Below, piece after piece: positions 23,574-33,592 of a stretch of 64,000 nucleotides of DNA (the first letter of the stretch is position 1; every line of letters starts with the position of its first letter). Made by a program: the position numbers and the translations under genes. Origin of the DNA: Hypomyces perniciosus (Eukaryota > Ascomycota > Sordariomycetes > Hypocreales > Hypocreaceae); contig SPDT01000002.1 of assembly GCA_008477525.1 (NCBI GenBank), positions 806,001-870,000 of the forward strand, given 5' to 3'. The notes under the pieces are model-generated. The model did not search any database. It was not told where the DNA came from and saw only the letters and a program-made list of their open reading frames with translations.

Positions 23574-23682
23574 CCAGACTTCTACCTGCTCAGTCTTGTT
23601 TCCATTACAGTTCGACTATCCCAATCAACAAACTACTTCTGCATTCTAAATTCATCGTTCTTCCGGTATACCTCTCCTCAAG

Positions 23683-24287
23683 ATGGCAAGTGAACAGACA
23701 ATCGCAGCTGAGCCTATCAATGATCAAATTGATTTTGAAGGCATCACTCCTCAAAACACTGTCTATGTATGTTAACGCCTTATTTCACCCTTTTGCATTA
23801 TTATACGTTATGATCCAGGGCTAAAGTTTCAAGCAGGTTAAATGGAATGTTAAGGGTGGTAAGGATCGCACTCATGAACCACATCTTAACACAAACTACA
23901 CTCTCGAGGGTACTCCGTAAGTGAGGTATCTTTCCCCTTAACTAATTACTGTGATTAACCCTTTTATAGCAATATCCAGGGTGTTGAAATCAAAAGCGCT
24001 ATTAGTGTGAAATTGCATTGCTGGTCGTAAGTGGTTATCCTTAAGAGTTAGACTGAGAATACGCAATGACAATTATTCTAGTGGCTCCCAACAAAGTGGC
24101 TCACCAAATATTACGATTGATGGGCCTACTGGTGGCCAGCACAAAATCGACCCTAGAAGGCTTGGGTCGTACCGCGTTGAACCCCGTTAATGAAGCTTCA
24201 AATACTTCAATTTACACCCCTGGATCCAGTTCTCAATGGTTTGGGGGTTTCAGTGTCACTAAATTGAAGCTTTCTGTGGCAGGCTGA
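23683..24287 (+). pseudogene. Small four-exon gene of unknown function with a 1-nt frameshift
   Basis: Exons 23683-23766, 23837-23916, 23970-24026 and 24082-24287 have canonical junctions (GTATGT...CAG, GTAAGT...TAG, GTAAGT...TAG) and consistent phases. The protein begins MASEQTIAAEPINDQIDFEG and is about 140 residues, acidic then beta-rich, with no signal peptide or membrane segment. I do not recognise the family. In the last exon the frame stops at a TAA at about 24,189, right after a CCCC run. The reading frame one base over continues with NEASNTSIYTPGSSSQWFGG and FSVTKLKLSVAG to a stop at 24,287. Total exon length is one more than a multiple of three. Either one C has been inserted, giving a truncated protein, or there is an assembly error. 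Confidence 0.6.
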
Positions 24288-26034
24288 TCTAGGTTATGTT
24301 ATTGATCCTTGTCTGTTAGTTTCCTTGGATCACTTCTGTCATATCTACTTCGTAGTCTGGCCACATTCATAATGCCAAGGCAATTAAAACTACCATTGAC
24401 TTTTTTCTCTTTGTGACTTCTCAATCGTAGTTGGATTGATAGTTGAACCGTACCTTATATCAGATAGCGCCAAAGTGAGGGACGTCGGATAGGGCGCAGC
24501 CAAATAGTGCTTATCCATCCAGCTTCAACACTATTACCCCGCTGCTATAGCGGAGTGTAAGCGGAGGTAAAGCTGGAATATCAACAGCTACCGTGTAGTA
24601 TCGAATGTTATGGCTTCTACCAATTAATACTGGTACCATTGAGATGGGGCAATATTTTCACAAGTCGAGTTCAGTATCGCTTTCAATCTCTGACTGGTAT
24701 CTAACTCTACCTAGGCCAGAACGGCGGGACCAGTTTTAACCCTGTAATTCCAACAGCATCCTAAAAAAAAAAAGAAACTTCTTAATTTTATTCTCAGCGG
24801 CTAGCGCTGTTAGCGCGACGGGCCGCAGCCCAGCTACTGGGACTGCACCACCGACCCCAACACGGCGCCGGCAGTGGCAAGGATGCGCCATCACCGCGCA
24901 CACCAACGGGGCGACCACAGACCGCGGCAACCACACATAAACCGGACTTGGCGGGCGCCATGCCACGACGCTCCAATGATTCTGCGATCATGACGAATTC
25001 TCTGGGATCGGGTGACATGGCCAAGTCTGCCACGCGATCGCAAGGTGTCGCAAGGCTTACTCCCCTACGAATACAAGGACATGCAAAGATCAAGCCGGCT
25101 GATCACCTCTCTTTCCAATGGTTCCGTCGAAGTCTCTAGGTGCGCCGTACTGCGCACGCAAATCTCTTCACGTTGTGATTCGCCGGCTCGGGTGACGTTT
25201 TTCGTTTCTCACTCTCAGCTATACGCCTGCGGCCGCACGAGAGCAGAAAGATCTTCTGCCAAGCTGCCCAGCTGGTTGTGTCAAGTCATATGATTCTTAG
25301 ATACACAGCTTCCCGCGCCACGGCTCGTATCTAAACCCCTGACAATTGGCTGCCACTCCAGCAACGAGACCGACGTTATCCGACATGAGACGTCCGCATA
25401 CGTAGATGACGCGTGCCGCATCCAAGAAGTGTGGAAAGGATCAAATTAAACTTTCTATGCTGCAAATCGAGTGAAATGGAGCATGGCTTTTGGCACGCCT
25501 GTTGGCTGCTAGAGTCGTCTGTCACAATGTATGCCGGAGCCCCAAAGATGTGCCATGCAGGGGTTTCGTCACGGTTCGTCAATTGTAAACTCCCTATGTA
25601 CATACACTTGGGTAGTCTTTAAAAATAAAGCACTGAGCCTAACGAAGGGCACTTGTCGTTAGCCTGCTCAACATAACGGGCGATCATACCGGGCGATATG
25701 GAATGTGTGACAAGGATCTGTGTTACAACACTGAGGATTTCCAGATTAGGGCAATGGAGCTGGTGGGGACGGCGCCAACGCCGAGCAGAGTGCGCCACCA
25801 GACATCCTGTCAACGGCAATTTAGTGGCGGCCGATAAGGATTATTAAGAGGATGATGAAATCACCATCAAAATCAAGTCTTAGGTACACTGCAATAATCA
25901 AAGGTTACCATCACGATCAATAACCTTTGTCGCCGTGGCATTGATATTATCAAGTTATTGCCAGTTAGGGAAGAGGCCACTCTCTACTTCGTGTAGCATG
26001 GTCCGGCCTATGCGAACAGTGCATATAATATGTA
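24288..26034. other. Gene-poor region with a GC-rich island
   Basis: About 24,790-25,300 is clearly more GC-rich than its surroundings. It contains several overlapping open frames on both strands, none with a recognisable domain. The rest is degenerate. No gene is called. Confidence 0.5.
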
Positions 26035-26474
26035 CCCGTAGGCTTGAGACCGGGGGGGGGGGGGGGGGGAAAGTCGACTAAGGCTGGGGGGCCTTAGTCG
26101 GGCAGAAAAAGCCGGGACAGGCAAGAAAGTCCGGGACGGTTGACATTTTAAGTACCTTTATATATATAATTATATATATAATTATATATAAAGATACTTC
26201 AGAGGACCCCGGGCTTTCGACTTTTTCTTCACTTTTCAATAAAACAGAGACAAATATATAACTAATTAAAGAAAAATCTTTATAATTTCAAATCTGGTAA
26301 TTGATATCTTTATATAACAGTAAATTTATTTATATTAATTAATTAATTTTACTAATATCAGATGTGAAGAAAATAGGTGTCTCAGAGTTTCTTGCCTGTC
26401 CCGGCTTTTTCTGCCCGACTAAGGCCCCCCAGCCTTAGTCGACTTTCCCCCCCCCCCGGTCTCAAGCCTACGGG
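26035..26474. mobile_element. 440-bp MITE with ~90-bp TIRs, homopolymer G/C tracts and nested hairpins
   Basis: The left TIR (26,035-26,128) and right TIR (26,388-26,474) are near-perfect inverted copies. Both begin CCCGTAGGCTTGAGACC, then a G tract (18 G on the left, 11 C in the inverted right copy), then AAAGTCGACTAAGGC, and CAGAAAAAGCCGGGACAGGC. Each TIR contains its own 9-bp hairpin (GACTAAGGC-TGGGGG-GCCTTAGTC). TA flanks both ends (26,033-26,034 and 26,475-26,476). The interior is (TA)-rich and non-coding. There is no transposase, so it is non-autonomous. Confidence 0.88.
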
Positions 26475-26938
26475 TATCATAACGTGAAGAAAAGGCCTCA
26501 TACTGGAAGGGGATCGACCGCCCTTCCACGCTTAAGAGAAATCATCTGAATACTATATTTGGACTAAATTCACGACATAAATGCACTTATAGATGTTTGA
26601 GTTCGCGCAGTCTATCAGCTGATCTCAATTGGACCAATGACGCTGATTTCAAAGCAGCTGTGCAGCCCTTACATTGTAGTAGACCGCCAGATATGGCAGG
26701 CACTGGGTAGAAAGTGCTTGGATGGGTTACAATGCATCATGCTGCAAAATCTTACTGGACGGACCTTCGCAACCATGAGGGGAGGGGACCTTGGCTTATT
26801 TGTCATGCACTATTCTAGAGTTACGTCGAGGCATTCAAGAATGCATGGTTCCTCCATTCAGTTTCGACTCTGATTCTGTTCTCCAAGCGATTCTTCTACA
26901 GCCATGGAGTACGCCTCGTTCCGACTTACATCGCCAAT
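26475..26938. other. Upstream region of the P450 gene
   Basis: 464 bp between the MITE and the P450 start. It presumably contains the promoter. No clear TATA box or other signal is seen. Confidence 0.5.
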
Positions 26939-28621
26939 ATGACCGGCAAATTTGCTATACCTGGCATTATTGCCTTATTAGGCTTTTTTATCTATCATCA
27001 GTGCTTCCGAAAGAATGCCTCATTAAGCCTCCCTCCAGGGCCAAAGCCTCTGCCGATTATTGGTAATCTCTTAGATCTCCCACCACCTGGTACTCCCGAG
27101 TTCCAGCATTGGCTTAAGTTTAAGGATACCTATGGCCCTATCAGCTCAGTTACAGTGTTGGGTCAGACAATCGTTATCCTCCATGACAAGCAGGCAGCAT
27201 ATGATATTATGGAGAAAATGGCGATCAAGACCTCTAATCGCCCAAACACAATTTTTGGGACTAAACTTTGTGGTCTGCAAAATTTTGTATCTAGCAAACA
27301 GTACGATGCAACCTTCCGGCTACATCGGAAGTTGATACACCAACAACTAGGCACGAAAGCAAATGCTGCACAGTTTATTAGCATTCCAGATATAGAGTCG
27401 CAACGCTTTCTGCATCGAGCCTTGAAGGACCCCAAGAATGTTATCCAACATTTCAAAACGTGAGTTCAGCCAATGTGCTATCTACAGTTATAACCGATCA
27501 GATTATCTGACAAAATAGGGGGTCACAGCGAGACGGCCGCCACTGTCCTGAAAATGACATACGGCTATTCAGTCGATCCGCATAAAGCTGACCCTTTGGT
27601 CAGCTTGATCGACCATATGATGAACAACTTTTCGCGCGCTATGATCCCCTTATCATGGCTGGTTGACATAATTCCTGCCTTGAGGCATCTACCTGACTGG
27701 TTCCCGGGCACATCGTTCAAGGAGACGGCTCGGCAATGGAATAGGATTAACCATGCGGCAGTGGATATTCCCTTCTCGTTTGTTCGGCGACAAATGGCAA
27801 ACGGCACCCATCGGCCATCATACGTCTCATCCCTCATTGAACAGCATAGTAGTCGCGATGACGTGAAGAATGGAGAGCCAGTCTTCGATGCTATCAAGTG
27901 GACGGCCGGGCTTATATATGGTGCCGCTGCAGATACCACCGCGTCAACCCTAAGTGCTTGCGTAATGGCCATGGCTCTATTCCCAGAGGTCCAGCGCAAG
28001 GCACAGGAGGAAATCGATAGCGTAATCGGCACAACCCCAGATCGACTTCCCCAATTCGAAGACCGAGAAAGGCTGCCGTATATCTCAGCTCTTGTCAAGG
28101 AATCGATTCGATGGTACCCTATTGTACCAATTAATACAGCTCATGCGACTAGCCAGGAGATCACCTATGGCGGTTACCGTATCCCAACGGGGTCATACCT
28201 ACTTGCCTCGACATGGTGGTTTTCTCACGATCCTCAGATATACCCAGATCCATCTTCTTTTTGCCCAGAGAGGTTCCTAGAGCCACGCAATGAGCCCGAT
28301 CCGATTAATACATTTGGCTGGGGCCGCAGAATATGCCCTGGCCGGTTCATTGCCGATAACAGCCTCTTCATAACGATTGCGCGGATGGTAGCTACATTCA
28401 ATATCAGCAAAGAAGTTGACAATCTAGGCAGGGAGATTGAACCTAAAGTGGAATATTCACCAGGGCTAATATCCTTCCCGGGGGATTTCCCGTTCAATTT
28501 TACTGTGAGGACTGAGAAGCATGCAGAACTCATCCGTTCCACCGAGGTGGACGTTCCATGGGAGAAAGGCGATGCTGATCTTCTTGAGTTTGAGGATGAA
28601 CTGCAAATGGGCACTAACTAA
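26939..28621 (+). CDS. Cytochrome P450 monooxygenase, ordA/CYP64-like
   Basis: A membrane-anchored, heme-thiolate oxygenase of the ER. Two exons (26939-27459 and 27529-28621) give a 537-residue protein. The acceptor at 27,528 (TCACAG) is chosen because it restores HFKTETAATVLKMTYGY in phase. N-terminal anchor: FAIPGIIALLGFFIYHQ. Proline hinge: LPPGPKPLPIIGN. I-helix: GAAADTTAS (Ala replacing the usual Gly of AGxDTT). ExxR: KESIRW. PERF: CPERF. Heme loop: FGWGRRICPGR with the Cys ligand. All essential residues are present. The overall pattern resembles the O-methylsterigmatocystin oxidoreductase group of fungal secondary-metabolism P450s. It could act on the polyketide of the HR-PKS, but it is about 20 kb away, so that link is inference. 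Confidence 0.9.
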
Positions 28622-30391
28622 TTTGTGACCGTGAGTCATGGAATTGTATGTATCAGTATCTGTCGGCCTGCGTGGCTTGCAGCGAGTGGCTCTTGGGTGA
28701 TCGTCATCACGTTGGTGTGGCAACTTAGCTATGCTTGAGTTCAATTGACTTCCACTTCTCTAGATGTGTATTGACTAGCTACTATCACTTAATTCCTTTC
28801 TCATATAAGACACGATGCAGATACTGGCGGCCTCGGTGCTATAACGACGTTTGTCAGCTCCGCATCGAGGCTGCTGAGCCGATGGCTGTGCCGCATGGCA
28901 AAAGAGAAACGGCTCAATGCAAGCGCATTTGCCGGGTATCGCATAGCGAGTCGCCTGAGCCTGACTGATTTCCACTTCTTGTGCTAAAGACGCAGTGCCC
29001 GCGCTGTAGTGGTGATTAGGCTATGTCTGTTAAAGAGAGGGCATTCCCCACTGCCTAATTCTCACGTCGTACGAAGTACTCCACTTAACCAATACACAAC
29101 TACCTAGGATCCAGTGGCTGTGACTATACAATTGCAGTGTAACATTATTGGCCCTATAGTCCTAGATCTTTATGCCTGTGACTGCAATCTTTAATCTTGT
29201 AACCGCAGTTCAAAGTCCTAATAGGCCAGATTATTTATCCCACGGTGAGTCGCTTTAATAGTAGGTACTGGTTGGGTGTCGTCCTATCCGAGGTTGTCTG
29301 TACCCTTGTGGTCGTGTGGACCGGGAAATTGTATGAAGTGTGTCTACAGAACCTGAAAGGGGGAATCACACAAGGAAAATAGAGTTAGCAGGGGCTACCA
29401 AACTTTCATAAGCAATTCAGAAGTAGATATAAAAAGATCCGACACCCTCCATGAGCATCCGTGCAGCGCGAACATCTTTGATCGCAACAACCCGCGCCAA
29501 GCCTCAGGGGCCAATACTGCAGAGCCATTGTAGTAGGTCGATCTGGGTTTTCTCTGCCTGGGCTGTTGTGACTGCCTGACGCAGACCAGAAACATCTGCG
29601 CTAATGGTGAGCCAGGAGTTCAAGGTCTCCTGGTGCTGAATCTCTCGGTTTCACATGATGACAAGCTGCATATGATGGGACAAGGTCTGGGGGGAGCGAA
29701 CGTTTAAGCGTGACTAGACTGGTATTCTAGTCACACTGTCATTTAGCGACGGGACGCGGCCCGGGCCTAAGGAGAGTACACCAACCGCGTCGTCATCCAC
29801 TCTTATCTCCATAGCTCACTCTACCTCATCTATAATACTGCGACCGGGCCTGGCCATGAATTGAGAATGTGCCACTGAGGGCCGCAATCTCCCTCGGTCA
29901 TCATTCACGGCCAACTAGTAATCCAAGGGCCCCGGTGTGTCGCGATGTGCGAGCTGCCTCTATAGGCATAATCCCGACACTTCATCCACAAGACAATCTA
30001 ATGGCGGCAGATATAACATCTCTAGCTCAGGTTCTGCATCATTCTCTGACCTAAAGAATCCCTTTGCCGAAGGTGCTTTCCGCTAGGTGGCCGAGGGGAG
30101 CCAACCTACACTTCTGGTTCTCGCCAGGGCCAAGTATGTATTGTGAAGTGGTTCAAAACCAGCGCAGTCTTCTAATTGTGTTCTATGCGATCTCTGGGGC
30201 GGTATTTACCAGCACGAAGTGGTCAACTAACACGGATATCCTCTGCCGAAATCACGAGTATGGCGCCACCGATTTTGGTCCCAACGGTATTAGCTCCTTC
30301 TTAAATACTTGATAATGTAAATATAATAATAAATCTTTAATCTCTCTATTTTAAAGAGATCTTTTTATTATATGTAAACTATAAAGGTTTA
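28622..30391. other. Region between the two P450 genes
   Basis: Mostly degenerate sequence holding the 3' flanks of both P450s, which are convergent. One protein-like remnant is listed separately (29,395-29,640). A weak hairpin-rich AT stretch lies at 30,315-30,385, downstream of the minus-strand P450, and may contribute to its 3' end. Confidence 0.5.
29395..29640 (-). pseudogene. Possible NLR/NACHT N-terminal domain scrap
   Basis: The minus strand encodes HQETLNSWLTISADVSGLRQ followed by AVTTAQAEKTQIDLLQWLCS, then a stop. It resembles the short helical segment that precedes the NACHT domain in many fungal NLR-like proteins. No NACHT, ankyrin or WD40 sequence adjoins. The match is by eye and weak. 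Confidence 0.25.
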
Positions 30392-32116
30392 TCAAGCTTG
30401 CTTAAATAATACCTTTACCCCATGAAGGCTACTAACCGTCAATGCAATTTTCTCCTGCCATGGCCTTGGATCTGACGATTCAATTATCTCAAATGTCTGC
30501 AGAAACCGAATCAAAACATAACTCGCTTCCGTGATAGCAAATTGCTCTAATACGAGATACTTAGTTAAAGGTTCCATTTTGCCCGTCTGCAGAAGGGCAG
30601 CTTTGAGTAAGGGGTGAAACGTACGTCCAATGCATATCCTAGGCCCGCCACTGAATGGGAGAAATTCCCATCCTAAACGGAGCGACTCCCAGCGCTCTGG
30701 CCGGAATTCTTCGGTATCGGCACCATATATGTCTTCTCGGCGATGGAGCCCAAACACGTTGTATATAATTGGCATACCTTGTGGAACTAGTACAGGAGCT
30801 TTTCCGTCTGGGCCTCCACCTCTTGGGATCACCGTGTCGTAGTTTGCGACGTGCGAATTTATGGGTACAGGTGGGAAGAGACGTAATGCTGCCATTTTCA
30901 TGAGAGTTTTAGAGGTTTGATCCAACTGCGGGGATCAGGAGAGGGGAGCTTACATTCATTGATTGTATAGCGGACGTATTTGCATCGTGATAATTCTTCA
31001 AACTTGGGTGCGCGGCCCTGAAAAGCAAGAACCTCGTTTTTCAATCTAGCCCAGATCTGGGGCTTGCGTGAGAGCATCAAAAAGACATTGCTGATGAGGC
31101 TAGCAGTAGTGTCTCTCCCAGCGATGAGGATATTGATGACTTCATCTCTAATTTGAACAGGATCCTTCACGTCTTCGACTAGGGCCCGAAGAAATATATA
31201 TGGGTGAGGCTTGGTATCTGGTGATTCTAGATTTTGCTCCTGTAATGCCTTGCGAATCAATTTATCAATAAATTTATGCACTACATCCACGTGGTGACGA
31301 AATTTTGGATCGGGCATCAGCAAGGCCCATCGGCCGAGAGCAAGATGCAGCGCCGTTCTGTCCTGTGCGTACTGAATAGACTCGACGAACCCTTGTAACG
31401 CGCTGCGGTCCTCCTGGTCTGCTAACAAGTCGTCGGTCGACTCACCAAGCAGGAAGTCGGTTGCCGTATCCATGGTAAAGCGAAACAACAACTCCTGGAG
31501 GTCGATTTCTTGTTCGTTGGGGATCCGGTCAATGAGACGCCCAACATGTGTCTCTAGCATCGACAGATCCAAGAGCTGAGCTCGCACAAATCGGGGTCGA
31601 AATAGTGCACGGGAATGAGCCCAGGAAGCCCCGTCAGAACTGAAAATCCCGTTTCCCAGTATGGCGTTCAATGCCCTTTTCCTCTCGGCTCCCAGATTGT
31701 AGTCCTTGAAATGAATGGAGAGGACAGCCTTTATGATTTCGTGGTCTCGAGTCATGATACCTGTGGGAACGAAACTCACGCATTAACAGCCATAGCGCTC
31801 CCGATCATTCATCACTTAACCCACCAACAGTACCCAGCATATTGAGATGGTATGTCTCACTAATTTCGTCATGTCGTTTGGTGACTGATTCAAGAAATTG
31901 ATGTCGTGAGGCAGCAAGAGCATTGCGGATGAACAGGTCAGTTCCCAGGAATGGACCTCTGTGAGGATACTTCTTTTGGATTGGCTCGCACTGATATTTC
32001 TGTGAGATATCTCTCTGCCTGTTTCTCTTAGTGAGCGCAAAGAAAAGGATTCTGAATAGCCAACAGACGAGTCCTCCTAGGTATATTGCCAGGCCAATTT
32101 GAGGCAGAGTGGCCAT
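30392..32116 (-). CDS. Cytochrome P450, CYP52-like (alkane/fatty-acid hydroxylase type)
   Basis: Three exons (32116-31834, 31760-30954, 30888-30392) give a 528-residue protein. The last acceptor (GGCAG at 30,889) is chosen because it creates NESLRLFPPVP with the ExxR motif. N-terminal membrane anchor: IGLAIYLGGLVCWLFRILFF. I-helix AGRDTTAS is characteristic of the CYP52 clan. Further motifs are FRPERW and the heme loop FLPFSGGPRICIGR. CYP52 enzymes hydroxylate the terminal carbon of alkanes and fatty acids; here a fatty or polyketide chain is a plausible substrate. No stop or missing key residue is seen. It is convergent with the other P450. A tailoring role for the PKS product cannot be shown from this window. 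Confidence 0.9.
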
Positions 32117-33013
32117 GGCGCTACGAGATGACTTGTGAAGCTAGCATGCCCCTGAAATATATCACGAGTTTGCTTCAGCTGTATTTCTTGCTGCCTTGTT
32201 GTAACGAACTATCATGCCGTTACACCAAACAGGGCGAGACATCAAGCAATTGGTCGCTTTTATAGCATTTGATCTAACAGTACAGACCATTTATAAGGCC
32301 CCATTAGACCAGAAGGTAACACTTCTACATATATATATACTACTGTATATAAGGATTAAAAAGATTATATTAATATATATAAGCCTTAGGCACTATTAGT
32401 TTTATCTCAGACTAACCTTTATAGGTTACGTTGACCAAAAATTTAGTATAAAGTGTATATTAATCACGGTTTATAATCTATAATATATTTGAATATTTCT
32501 TTATTTTTTAAGCTACTTATTTGAAGACTTTCTATAATATATTTAATAATATTAGTTCTTATACTTTTATTACATATATACAAATACTCAAATTCTTATT
32601 ATTTATTTATTGTTTTTTCAAAAAGAAATCCATTTTTATCTTATTTTATATTACTCTACTAAAACACATAACTAAACTAGTAATAAGATTATCTGTTAAC
32701 CTTTATTACTAGTGTGACTTTATGGTTGATCCGCAATAAGCACTATAAGTACCGCCGAAGTCCTTCTCCCTGTAGATGGGGACGTCCCGCTTACGAAGCA
32801 TGCAGGTTAAATCTCTTCGACTGGTGGCTTATATAGCTGACCTGACTCCGGGCTCTCTGCCTTTAGCGACCTTGCCGTAGTGATAAATGCATCTATATGT
32901 GCCCTTGGCTTATTTGGGGTCAGAAGTTCTTTTCCTTATATGAATTATTCTATTGTTGATTAGAAGCGCCTGGTAACGTCATAATATATCACTCATCCTA
33001 CTTGCGATTCAAG
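32117..33013. other. AT-rich intergenic region
   Basis: About 32,310-32,710 is strongly AT-rich with many TA runs, consistent with RIP-degraded repeat sequence of unknown origin. It contains the promoter of the CYP52-like gene near 32,117-32,250. No gene is seen. Confidence 0.5.
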
Positions 33014-33541
33014 ATGAAGATTCTGTGTCTACATGGACGCGGCTCCAACAACGAGGTGAACAGATTACATCCCGTTTACTTATCCTTTTTTCGGACGTTT
33101 GGATATAGAGGAAGCTTCTGACACAGTTGTGGGAGGCGTGGCAGATATTCCAGGTCCAAACGGCGCCACTGCGAAGCAGTCTGGAGGATTTTACCTTTGA
33201 CTTTGTACAGGGTACCGAATTACATACAGAAGGTAAGTAAAGAGTACATTAAGCTGATAATAATTTTCTGGCGTTGCTGAACGTAAACTCCATAGGCAAT
33301 TGGTCTGTGTATACTGCCGAGTTCTCCAACCTGCCACAGTACACATACTACAACCCGCTCGTTCCTGCATCTGTGCGTGAAGCGGAGTTACACCTACTGG
33401 AGCTTATCGAACAAGAGGGTGGATTGCAACCCAGACTGGGTTAGAGAGCATCATCATCAGTTCGGGCATGACTTCCCAAGGGGACAGGAGGAGATGCGGA
33501 AGATTGCGCAGCTGATTACTGAGCTAGCAGAATCCGCATAA
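33014..33541 (+). pseudogene. FSH1-family serine hydrolase lacking its catalytic core
   Basis: The N-terminus MKILCLHGRGSNNE is followed by an interruption. Then come LEDFTFDFVQGTELHTEG, an intron, and NWSVYTAEFSNLPQYTYYNP to HLLELIEQEGG. The sequence then jumps, out of frame, to the family's C-terminal REHHHQFGHDFPRGQEEMRK and a TAA at 33,541. The middle of the fold, including the GxSxG nucleophile and the catalytic Asp region, is deleted; the remaining C-terminal part keeps the FGHDFP histidine segment. FSH1 proteins are small alpha/beta hydrolases, sometimes found in polyketide clusters. This copy cannot be active. Confidence 0.75.
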
Positions 33542-33577
33542 ATAGTTGAACTTGTTGAGAGAATACAGCCGAGAATG

Positions 33578-33592
33578 ACCGCATAATGCCAC
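33578..33592 (+). repeat. Left target-site duplication of the LINE
   Basis: ACCGCATAATGCCAC, identical to 39,483-39,497. Confidence 0.9.

Noticed and set aside
24790..25300. GC-rich island with overlapping open frames
   Set aside because: No domain, no splice pattern, no consistent strand; not called as a gene.
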